Assembly: GCA_018398575.1 (NCBI GenBank)
Contig: JAGTXZ010000002.1
Coordinates: 2,296,501 to 2,360,500, forward strand
Length of the DNA stretch: 64,000 nt
DNA from: Ampelomyces quisqualis
Taxonomy: Eukaryota > Ascomycota > Dothideomycetes > Pleosporales > Phaeosphaeriaceae
Direction: 5' to 3'
In this document: piece by piece, positions 56,283-64,000 of the stretch
How positions within the stretch are numbered: the first letter of the stretch is position 1
Layout of the letters: every line of letters starts with the position of its first letter
Program-made: the position numbers and the translations under genes
Notes under the pieces: model-generated
Told to the model about the DNA's origin: nothing
The model's database searches: none
What the model saw: the letters and a program-made list of their open reading frames with translations, nothing else

Positions 56283-58431
56283 ATGGAACATGAGCGATGC
56301 TACATCTACGAACCTCCAGTCACCGAGGAGAGAGCGTCGAAGCGACTGCGGACAAGCAAATATGATCCGCATGCGCAGCTGCCGGAGCGGATGCAGGCAT
56401 ATCGCAACATATGGGCAGAACAAGAAGAGCGCATAAAAGTCGGGCAGAACTCATCACTCAATGCTTACACGTCTGCTAATGTGTTTAGAACACTCTCGAC
56501 AGCGCAGATAGCGCAGTCCAGCAGAAGATCGTCGACTTCGTTTCCTCAGCGAGTGCATCTCCAGACGAGCCCAAATTTACGATACCGACTGGCCTGATCA
56601 TTGCCGGACCCAGCATTGCATCTCATGGGCCTTTCTTTTCGCGACTTGGTCGACGAATCAAGAATGAGACCAACAGCGCATACGTTGTTTTAGCTTCGGG
56701 AGAGAGCCATAACCTGAAAACGCTACTAAAGAATCTCATCAAGAAGGTAACGTCGCTTGCAGAAGACGGCGATGATGATGATCTAGATCAATCTACGACG
56801 GCTTCGAGACATGCGTCGAAGCTTCTAAACTTTGATCTTGGTCATGTACAGGAGTGGCGGAAGAAGAACCACGTTTCAACCATCGTTGTGGCGTTGCAGG
56901 ATAGTGAAGCTTTCGACGCCGGGCTGCTTGCTGATGTGATTGAACTTCTCCGGTAAGTGACCGCTACACTTTTCACTATGTCAACTAATTTGCACAGCTC
57001 ATGGCTCGATCGCTTGCCATTCGTACTACTCTTTGGGATCGCGACGTCAGCTGAAAGCTTCGAAGAACGGTTGTCTGGCAAATCCTTGCGCTATCTTGAA
57101 GGCGAAAAATTCGACGTTACGCAATCAGACGAAATCATTGAAGAGCTTTTCGGCGCAATGGTTGCTAACACGGACGTTCGCTTGCACATTGGGCCTACGC
57201 TCTGTCGACGAATGCTTGATCGCCAGAAAGACCATGCTCAAAACGTACAAGACTTCTGCGATGGTCTAAAATATGCCTACATGTCACACTTCTATGCCAG
57301 CTATCCCAGCATCTTTCTTCGGGAAAATCCTGACACCAATTTGCCTGCAGATGCTTTCGAAGCTGTCCGCAATCTACCATCTTTTCGACGACTAGTGGAA
57401 GACATGCTTGATGGCGGGGATGCATCCACTGTGCGCAAAATGCTCAACAATGATCAACACCTGCACGAGCAGATTGTTCGGGGGATCGAAAACGGACAGC
57501 ATGCTTTGGCCACGCTGAGCCATGCGACCTATGTCCTGTTTAGCATTCGTGCCTCGCTTCAGACTTCTCCCAACTTTCGCCTTTCATCTTTGTGGACCCG
57601 AGCAGCATCCGGAGATCTGACAGGCTCGCCACTCCTTCGCGAGACAATGTTATCGGTGAAAAAGATACCCTCGGACAAGTTCATCCAGCTATTGGCCGCG
57701 ATGGATGATCTAAAAGGGAAACACTTCTCAATGGATCTAAGTGCTTTCCAGCAGGGTCTTACTCGCCTGGTCGAGAATAACAATACATCTACACCTCTAC
57801 GCACACAGCACGACGTCCGTAACGACAGCCTCAGAACGACCGTCGTTGCTCAGAAAGTACTGCTCAGCAAACATAAAGCAGCCTTGTCCGAACAAGACAA
57901 GGCATACTCAGAACTTGTCGTTCGCTTTCACGACGAACTCAAATTGTACTTTGATGCGGCCTTGATCGACCCACGGACGCTTTTCCTTTCCGAAGTGTTG
58001 ATCTATGACCTCAAGTCACCCCACACGGAGGTCTTCCAGCCAAAGCCGCGCTTTGCTATCGAGAGAGCGCTTGCAGCTCCACACGATTATTTGGGCTGCG
58101 AATGCTGTAGCGGTGTCGAGGGCAACGAAGCTGCTCTCTCTGCGACTCAGCCGGCGACTGCTATTGTGTATCAGATGTACGTCGAGTCAGGAGCGCTGAT
58201 GAACGTGAGCGATTTGTGGTCAGCTTTCAATGCGATTGCTGGGAGTAGAGATGACGACGACGACTCGAAGACGATGTAAGCATGGAGCAATTCTTGACAT
58301 TGGCTAGATGTCCTAACCATACCAGGGCCCTTTTCCAGCGCGCTCTCGCCGAGCTCAAGTACCTTGGACTTGTCAAGCCTAGTAGGAAGAAGACCGACCA
58401 TGTCTCGAAGATCATGTGGAAGGGCCTGTAG
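56283..58431 (+). CDS. ORC3: Origin recognition complex subunit 3
   Basis: Four exons, 56283-56438, 56489-56952, 56998-58275 and 58326-58431, join to 667 residues; the introns are 50, 45 and 50 bp. Orc3 is part of the six-subunit ORC that marks replication origins and loads MCM with Cdc6/Cdt1. Supporting blocks are the start CYIYEPP, the Rossmann-like FTIPTGLIIAGPSIASHGPF, the strand STIVVALQDSEAFD, LPFVLLFGIATSAESFEERL and AYMSHFYASYPSIFL. The C-terminal winged-helix end is LAELKYLGLVKPSRKKTDHV..MWKGL. The P-loop is degenerate, as expected since Orc3 is not thought to bind ATP. Length is normal for fungi. Intron 1 has an unusual GTCGGG donor, fixed by a good GCTAAT branch and frame. It converges on BNA1 with 62 bp between stop codons. 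Confidence 0.92.
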
Positions 58432-58493
58432 TCCCTCCTCGAATCTGCACGCTACTATATGTTACGTGTACCACCTCCGAACACATGACCGCT

Positions 58494-59082
58494 TCACGCT
58501 TTCGCCGGTGCCGTGTCGCAAATTGTCCCGCAATTCTTACACTTCCGCGCCTCCTCATCCGCCTTGAACGAGTTCACCGCCTCTTTGATTTGGGTCCCCA
58601 GATCCGTACAGTAGAATGCCTTCTCATGTACCTTCTCCCCACACTTCTGACAATACCACCGCAGCCTATCTAAGCTTCCCTCCGGCCTCTTCTGCTCCAG
58701 CACAATGCCCACGGTATCTTTGAAGCGTACGGGATTATGCGGGGTGTTGGGCGGCAACAAGAACATGTCGCCTTGGTGGATGTGTATATCGCGGAACTGT
58801 TCGGCGGCGGGGAGGGATCGGTCGACGATTTTCAAGAGCATGGAGCCTTTGTGTTGGTAGAACCATTCGGCTGTCTCATTGATGTGGTAGTCTGTGCGCT
58901 CGTTGGGGCCGCCGACGATCATGACGGTCACGTCTTCATTGTAGACGCAGTAGTTGTTGATTGGGGGCTTGAGCATGTGGGAGTTTTCGGCAACCCTGGA
59001 GTTGACAAGTTAGCTGTAGATGTCGGAGCAGCCTGGGTGGATACACAGACCATTTCGGGATATTTAGTGGTGATCCGATCAT
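58494..59082 (-). CDS. BNA1: 3-hydroxyanthranilate 3,4-dioxygenase
   Basis: Two exons, 59082-59051 and 58995-58494, join to 177 residues; the intron is 55 bp with a GTCTGT donor. The enzyme opens the ring of 3-hydroxyanthranilate in the kynurenine route from tryptophan to quinolinate and NAD, in the cytosol. The cupin iron ligands are visible in TDYHINETAEWFYQHKGSM (His-x-Glu..His) and the second cupin block is IHQGDMFLLPPNTPHNPVRF. A C-terminal rubredoxin-like pair of CxxC motifs (CQKC and CKNC) gives the structural metal site found in microbial and fungal forms. The short first exon supplies the conserved start MIGSPLNIPKW; without it the frame begins at a later Met (MLKPPINNYC) and loses the first helix. 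Confidence 0.95.
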
Positions 59083-59485
59083 ACTTGATGCTGTCGTGTA
59101 CGAAAAGCGGCGTCGTGATGGCAAGTGTGATGGTAAAGACCCAGGACCCGGCAGCTGTCGCGAGCATCTACGCAGAGTCGCAGCTGGTCGCAGTATATGA
59201 CTCATGACCTATGCGGCATGTTTGCAGCTATTCGCACCCTTTGCGATATAGATAGGGCAATCCTGGGTGTTATGTGAGCAAATCGTCAAAACGTCATCAT
59301 TTTTGCCGCAGGAACTTGGAGACCGCGGACGCGGCAGCAGCGGATATAACTAAGGAACAGCGGCGCTTCCCCGCGCTAACTAGTGCGACGCGTGATACCG
59401 ATGGCGTGTCGCAACGTCTCCCTTCACCAGCTCCTTCGCTTTCGAATCGAATTGAACATCGCTGCGCAGAAACAAAGACCTCGAC
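59083..59485. promoter_or_regulatory. Divergent promoter region, BNA1 / copper transporter
   Basis: About 400 bp between the two starts. It holds a Mac1-type copper-responsive element (59275-59282). No other site is claimed. Confidence 0.5.
59275..59282 (-). promoter_or_regulatory. Candidate copper-responsive element (Mac1/Cuf1-type TTTGCTCA)
   Basis: The minus strand reads TTTGCTCA, an exact match to the core bound by copper-sensing activators of the Mac1 type in yeast. It lies about 205 bp upstream of the CTR copper transporter start, where such elements normally act under copper starvation. A single site is weaker than the paired sites of yeast CTR genes. Confidence 0.45.
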
Positions 59486-60366
59486 ATGGACCACTCACAC
59501 ATGGATCACGGCCACATGGACCACGACATGCCCGGCATGTCGCCCGGTCCGAAATGCAACATGAATGTACGCATCCACGCCCATGCTGACCACCCTCGTA
59601 CCCCGTGCGTCCTCGGAAACAGATACAGTTGCTAAGTAAATACCCAATAGATGCTGTTCACGTGGGACACGACGGACCTGTGCATCGTCTTCCGCGGCTG
59701 GCGCATCAGCGGCACCGGCTCGCTCATCGCATCGCTCCTGGCAATCGTGCTACTCACTGCGGGGTACGAGGCTGTGCGCGAGGCGTCGAGACGGTATGAG
59801 GCGTATGCGACGAGGGTGGGGGAGAGGAGGGTTGGGGGGAGTGGCGGTGAGTTTGAGAAGATTTCATATATCTGGAGGGAGCGACAGCACACGTCTATGT
59901 GATGCGCACGCGGCATGAATGGATGCATGCTGTCCAAGTCGCACAGCATGGCATATTTTCCCTTGCAAAGCGCGCGGTGAGATTGTGGAATATCGTCTCC
60001 CAAGGTCCTTTGTTCGTCCTGCAGAGAAACGATAGCTGAGTCCAGCGAAACTCAAGACACGCCCAACAACACGAATGAATCGAGCTCATTACTTGGCCCA
60101 GGACGAAATGTGGGGAAGAACCCGGAGCAGCAGATGAAGATTGTCAAGGGGATTTTGTATGCTGTGCAGGTGTTTTACTCGTTCTTCATCATGTAAGTCG
60201 TGCCCTCGACGCGTGCACTTTGCCGACTGAGAAGTAACATGTATGGTGCAGGTTGTTGTTCATGACCTACAATGGCTGGATCATGCTTGCCGTCGCAGTT
60301 GGAGCGTTCGTCGGTTACCTCTTGTTTAGCGGGAGCTCGTCAACGAAATCGGTTGCATGTCATTGA
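59486..60366 (+). CDS. CTR-family copper transporter
   Basis: Four exons, 59486-59566, 59651-59846, 60036-60192 and 60252-60366, join to 182 residues; the introns are 84, 189 and 59 bp. CTR proteins form trimers that pass Cu(I) across the plasma or vacuolar membrane. The N-terminus is Met/His-rich (MDHSHMDHGHMDHDMPGM), the usual copper-scavenging tail. TM1 follows MLFTWDTTDLCIVFRGWRIS. TM2 starts after QQMKIVKGILYAVQVF and contains the MxxxM pore motif (MLLFM, formed across intron 3). TM3 carries GxxxG (GAFVG). A Cys/His C-terminus (ACH) ends the protein. The boundary of intron 2 in the variable cytosolic loop is the least certain part; the chosen acceptor (GATAG at 60031-60035) is the one that keeps frame. 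Confidence 0.9.
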
Positions 60367-61248
60367 GAACGTGCAGGCAGTATACAAGCGCGGGACACAA
60401 GGATGAAGGGTTGCTCAAACAATTGATCGGCCCTTGCCACATGACATGGTAGCAAGATCATTCACTCTGTCTGACAAAACATTGGATACGTAGGTATGGA
60501 ACGGTTCACTTCGGTGCTGCTTCCTCTGGACGACTCTGCTCAATCACCAACTGAGTATTCTTCTACATATTTATGCCTAGAGCCCCCGGGTAAGCAGCTT
60601 TCTGCGCCTCCATCAAATTAATGCTCTCAGCGGTCGCCGGCGCATTCGAGCCATCCGCTTTGCCCTCGCGATCCCTGCATGCGATACCCAGATGCCCAAT
60701 CCAAAGGCAGAAGACCACCACTAAAACAAGTCTGCTTCTTTGATCGGCAGATGTAAAAAAGGCAAGTACTAGTACTAGTCGTAAGATTTGCGGCGAATTG
60801 GGGCGATAGAGACTTTAAATGTGCAGTTCGTATCGGTGTCGAAGCATCAAGTAATGTCTTTCCAACACCGTTGAGGTGAGGGGACATGGCATTGTACAGC
60901 TCCAATAGCGAGACTGCAAGTCCAGACACAAAACCACTTCAGACTTGGCGCAGTGTACAAGAAGACGGCAAAGACAAGGGAAGAGATTGGATAACTAGAT
61001 GTGCATCGAGTGGGCATGGCACACATTTATAGCGAAAGGGCTACAGATGCGGCTGAGGCTCGAACGCCCATTGGCAGGCGCACGGAGACTCGGCGGCGTA
61101 AGTGGTGGTTTGAGCTGCATCAGGGTCGTGGGGGCCAGGAGTTTTGTGGTGAGAATGTGTAGAGGTGCGCCAGGCACGTGAGCGGGCGGAATTACCGGAT
61201 TGGGGCAGCGGAAGTACCGGATTGGGGCAGCGGGATTTGCCATGGCAG
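60367..61248. other. Intergenic between convergent CTR and ureF
   Basis: About 880 bp with no supported gene. A perfect 19 bp direct repeat sits next to the ureF stop (61193-61233). Confidence 0.5.
61193..61233. repeat. Perfect 19 bp direct repeat, period 22
   Basis: TACCGGATTGGGGCAGCGG occurs at 61193-61211 and again at 61215-61233. It is non-coding and lies 15 bp past the ureF stop, so probably in its 3' UTR. Confidence 0.85.
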
Positions 61249-62151
61249 TTAGGAGTTGAATATGCGACTGTAAAGCTTCTCATGCCGGCCAAGCCAGAGG
61301 TCCATGGCCGGTACACTCTGCCCGGCGTCTTCGACTGGCCTGTCCCAGCCGTGGGCAACCAGTCCTTGGATCTGGCCCTGCAGCTCAGCGCTCGCAAGTA
61401 CAGCTTGCGCCTGATAAGGACCCATAACGCTCGCACGCACGGCAGCACTAATAATGGTGCGTGCATGCGAGAACAGGAACAAATAGGCAGCATCGTGCAA
61501 TGACACAGAAAGGATCTTGGTTACGAGGCCCCACAGCGGCGCGAGATGTGCGTTGAGGTGCTCGGACGTATGGAGAGCGGCGGAAAAGACTGTCAGAGCG
61601 TGTATTGCCTCTGCGCCCACCTGGTGGCTATGCCCATGCTGGTCCTTTGCGTGTGCTGTGCTGTACTGCGGCTTGAAGCTGCGGTCCCACACAGCAAGAA
61701 GCGCACGTCCTTGTGCTACGCTGGCGCGCCTTGCGACAGTGCACGGCGTGCTTGCGTCAAGGTCGTTGTCTAGGGTCTGAATCTGCCATGGCTTGCGATA
61801 CGCAGCCAGGACATAGGGGAGCGCGGTGCTTGCAAGGGTGGAGAGCGAGAGGCGGAGGAAGGTATGGAACAGGGGTGGCTGCGACGCCGGCGACGTCTTG
61901 TGGTGTGCTAGATACGACTCCAGGCCACTGCTGAAGGCGAACGAGCCCAGGGGAAGGGCCGAGTCGGCAAGCAGCAGCAACGCATGGAGTGCTGCGTTCG
62001 TATGCGCATGGCCGCTGGCGTCAGGCTGTGGGCGGTGCGACAGCATACCTGCAGTGTGGTTTGGGGTGCACAGTGTATGTGTGGCGTCACTCGCATGTAC
62101 TGCTTTTAATCGGGCTTCCATGAGGCTGAGCAGTACCGTTCCCACAAACAA
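61249..62151 (-). CDS. Urease accessory protein UreF
   Basis: Single exon of up to 300 residues. UreF works with UreG and UreD/H to insert nickel into apo-urease in the cytosol. The family motifs are LLLLADSALPLGSFAFSSGLE near residue 60, and late in the protein LHDAAYLFLFSHARTIISAA followed by VRASVMGPYQAQAVLAS. The middle contains a His-rich insert (DQHGHSHQVGAE) that could bind nickel but is not a conserved feature I can vouch for. Three starts are possible: 62151, 62121 (MEARLKAVHAS) and 62046 (MLSHRPQPD). The shorter ones place the conserved core closer to the N-terminus, as is usual. It is divergent from OSM1 across a 392 bp shared promoter. Confidence 0.93.
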   Translation of the reverse strand: MFVGTVLLSLMEARLKAVHASDATHTLCTPNHTAGMLSHRPQPDASGHAHTNAALHALLLLADSALPLGSFAFSSGLESYLAHHKTSPASQPPLFHTFLRLSLSTLASTALPYVLAAYRKPWQIQTLDNDLDASTPCTVARRASVAQGRALLAVWDRSFKPQYSTAHAKDQHGHSHQVGAEAIHALTVFSAALHTSEHLNAHLAPLWGLVTKILSVSLHDAAYLFLFSHARTIISAAVRASVMGPYQAQAVLASAELQGQIQGLVAHGWDRPVEDAGQSVPAMDLWLGRHEKLYSRIFNS

Positions 62152-62543
62152 GGCCGTGGGCCGGATAGCACCGAGTTATGTACGAGTCTTCCACGCGTGA
62201 CTTGCCCCAGGTTTCGGTGGTGCGCCGTCCAATCACGACGTCGGCATTGGCTGTCATGTGGCAGCACCCACAGCGCAGCCTCTTCACATGCTACCTGTCT
62301 TTCTGCTGCCGTCTGGACTCTGGGCACACCTGGACGAATACAGCGAGTCGGCTGTCGGACTAACGTCCTAGACATGATTCGCGAGAGCCCGCCTTGCCGA
62401 GGCTTGTTCGCATTCACTCGCGCCGACTGGCCAGAGTCCATCCATGGTGCCGTACAAAGACGCCAGACCTCCGCACATTTCTCCAGATTCTGCGCACTAG
62501 ACCCCCCCTCACCCCCATTCCGCCCCTATCCACATCCATCATC
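62152..62543. promoter_or_regulatory. Divergent promoter region, ureF / OSM1
   Basis: About 390 bp separates the two starts. A C-rich tract (62500-62530) lies just upstream of the OSM1 ATG. No specific factor site is claimed. Confidence 0.45.
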
Positions 62544-64000
62544 ATGCCGCAGAACGTGATTGTCGTCGGCGCTGGCTGTAAGCACTGTGCTCGCATCACG
62601 CACCACCAGGCGCATAGCTAACCCCGTCGCCAGTGTCCGGCTTGAGCGCTGCCCACACCATATACCTGGCTGGAGGCAATGTCGTTCTCCTTGACAAGAA
62701 CAGTCAGCGCTCCGTCATCCTGCTCCTGGCGTGTTTGCGATGCTGACCCGCGGCAGACTTCATGGGAGGCAACTCGACCAAGGCCACATCCGGAATCAAC
62801 GGAGCCCTGACACGGACGCAAGTCGACCACCAGATTGGCGACAGCGTCAAGCAGTTCTACGATGACACGCTCAAGTCCGCACGTGACAAGGCGCGGCCAG
62901 ACCTCATCAAGGTCCTGACCTACAAGTCCGCCGCTGCCGTTGAGTGGCTGATGGACGTTTTCAACCTCGACTTGACCCTCGTTTCGCGGTTGGGGTAGGT
63001 CAACAAAGGCATCTCGACATCTCGAACCAACGGCTAACTCCAACAGGGGTCACTCGCAACCCCGTACCCACCGTGGTCACGATGCCAAGTTCCCTGGCAT
63101 GGCCATCACCTACGCTCTCATGCAGCGGTTCGAGGAGCTCGCCGAGGCTGAGCCAGAGCGCGTCAAGCTGGTCAAGAAGGCCAAGGTCACCAGCGTCAAC
63201 ATCGAGGGCAACCGCGCCACTGGTGTCACATACTCGTTCAATGGCGACGAGACCACCCTCGAGGGACCAGTCATTCTCGCAACCGGTGGCTACGCTGCCG
63301 ACTTTACAGCCGACTCTCTGCTCAAGAAGCACAGGCCGGACACGTACGACCTGTCCACCACCAACGGCGCCCACGCCACTGGTGACGGACACAAGATGTT
63401 GATGAAGATTGGTGCCAACGGCATTGACATGGACAAGGTCCAGGTGCATCCTACTGGTCTTGTAGACCCCAAGGACCCCACTGCAAAGACCAAGTTCTTG
63501 GCCGCTGAAGGTATGTACTCTGCCGCTGAGACGCCGCGTCAACAAGCTAACATTGCTCAGCGCTCCGTGGTGAGGGCGGCATTCTCCTGAACAGCAAGGG
63601 CCAGCGCTTCTGCGACGACCTTGGCCACCGCGATTACGTCTCGGGCATGATGTGGGAGCAGAAGGAGAAGGGCCAGTGGCCCATCCGCCTTGTCCTCAAC
63701 TCCAAAGCCTCCAACGTCCTCGACTTCCACACAAGGCATTACTCTGGCCGTGGCCTCATGAAGAAGATGAGCGGCGCGGAGCTTGCCAAGGAGATTGGTG
63801 TCAGCGACAAGGACCTGCAGGCAGAGTTCAAGAGCTACAACGCCATCGCCAAGGGGGAGAAGAAGGACGAGTGGAACAAGAAGTTTTTCCACAACCTGCC
63901 GTTTGACATCAACGACACGTTCCACGTGGCCGTCATGGAGCCCGTGCTCCACTTCACCATGGGTGGTATCGAGATCAACGACCAGGCACAGTGTTTGAAC
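62544..64000 (+). CDS. OSM1: Soluble FAD-dependent fumarate reductase (OSM1/FRD1 type), 3' end outside window
   Basis: Five exons so far, 62544-62577, 62634-62702, 62757-62994, 63047-63510 and 63562 onward; the introns are 51-56 bp. The frame is still open at base 64000. It reduces fumarate to succinate using reduced flavin, helping to reoxidise FADH2 in cytosol, ER or mitochondria. The FAD-binding GxGxxG motif (VIVVGAGLSGLSAAH) is split by intron 1. Then come KNNFMGGNSTKATSGINGA (across intron 2), GGHSQPRTHRGHDAKFPGMA, ILATGGYAAD, TTNGAHATGDG, VQVHPTGLVDPKDP and ALRGEGGILLNSKGQRF. The last visible block is HFTMGGIEIND. The family usually has about 480 to 630 residues, so a few hundred bases or more are missing. 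No targeting peptide is seen before the FAD motif. Confidence 0.93.

Noticed and set aside
1..64000. tRNA genes
   Set aside because: I scanned both strands for the GGTTCGANTCC B-box. The only near match (about 1640-1660) lies within the conserved GH131 coding exon and has no A-box partner or cloverleaf.

Overview
The window is nuclear DNA of a filamentous ascomycete (Pezizomycotina), most likely a dothideomycete. The main signs are: genes on both strands at roughly one per 2-3 kb; many very short introns (I modelled 49, mostly 45-60 bp, with GT..AG ends and CTAAC/CTGAC-type branch sites); typical fungal genes (HET, NACHT, GH131, GH18, DUF3712, CTR copper transporter, fungal class I myosin with an acidic tail); and small F-box-like proteins with an 'LLRLPGE(I/L)RN' start, a family I associate with dothideomycetes. 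The class call comes from recognising families, not from a search. No tRNA, rRNA, CRISPR or plasmid feature was seen.

Layout. 1-13.7 kb: an unrecognised edge fragment, a secreted GH131 glucanase, two small genes (one F-box-like), the GARP tethering subunit VPS53, the polyadenylation zinc-finger protein YTH1 and a GH18 chitinase. 13.7-16.9 kb: a 3.2 kb gene-poor stretch with a degenerate ~240 bp tandem duplication. 16.9-26.2 kb: a secreted Ala/Glu repeat protein, a second F-box-like gene and the SIN3 co-repressor scaffold. 26.9-31.3 kb: a large NACHT/zinc-finger/HET fusion, a candidate allorecognition or cell-death receptor. 32-38 kb: a secreted CPAF-like S41 peptidase converging on an intracellular GH3 beta-glucosidase. 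40.8-50.5 kb: class I myosin, polo kinase, an OPA3-like mitochondrial protein and a small hypothetical gene. 51.4-52.5 kb: a DUF3712 membrane protein. 52.5-54.9 kb: a repeat island with two inverted-repeat elements, one holding a 22 bp tandem array. 54.9-64 kb: GPATCH11-like, ORC3, 3-hydroxyanthranilate dioxygenase (BNA1), CTR copper transporter, UreF and the 5' part of an OSM1-type fumarate reductase that runs off the window.

Most genes are housekeeping functions in trafficking, RNA 3'-end formation, chromatin, endocytic actin, mitosis, replication, NAD synthesis, copper, urease assembly and redox balance. Accessory features sit between them: secreted carbohydrate-active enzymes, the NACHT-HET gene, the repeat protein and the inverted-repeat island. 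Several pairs are divergent with 390-460 bp shared promoters (polo/OPA3, BNA1/CTR, ureF/OSM1), and ORC3/BNA1 converge with 62 bp between stop codons. Exon boundaries were read by hand from splice signals and frame continuity and have not been checked against transcripts.
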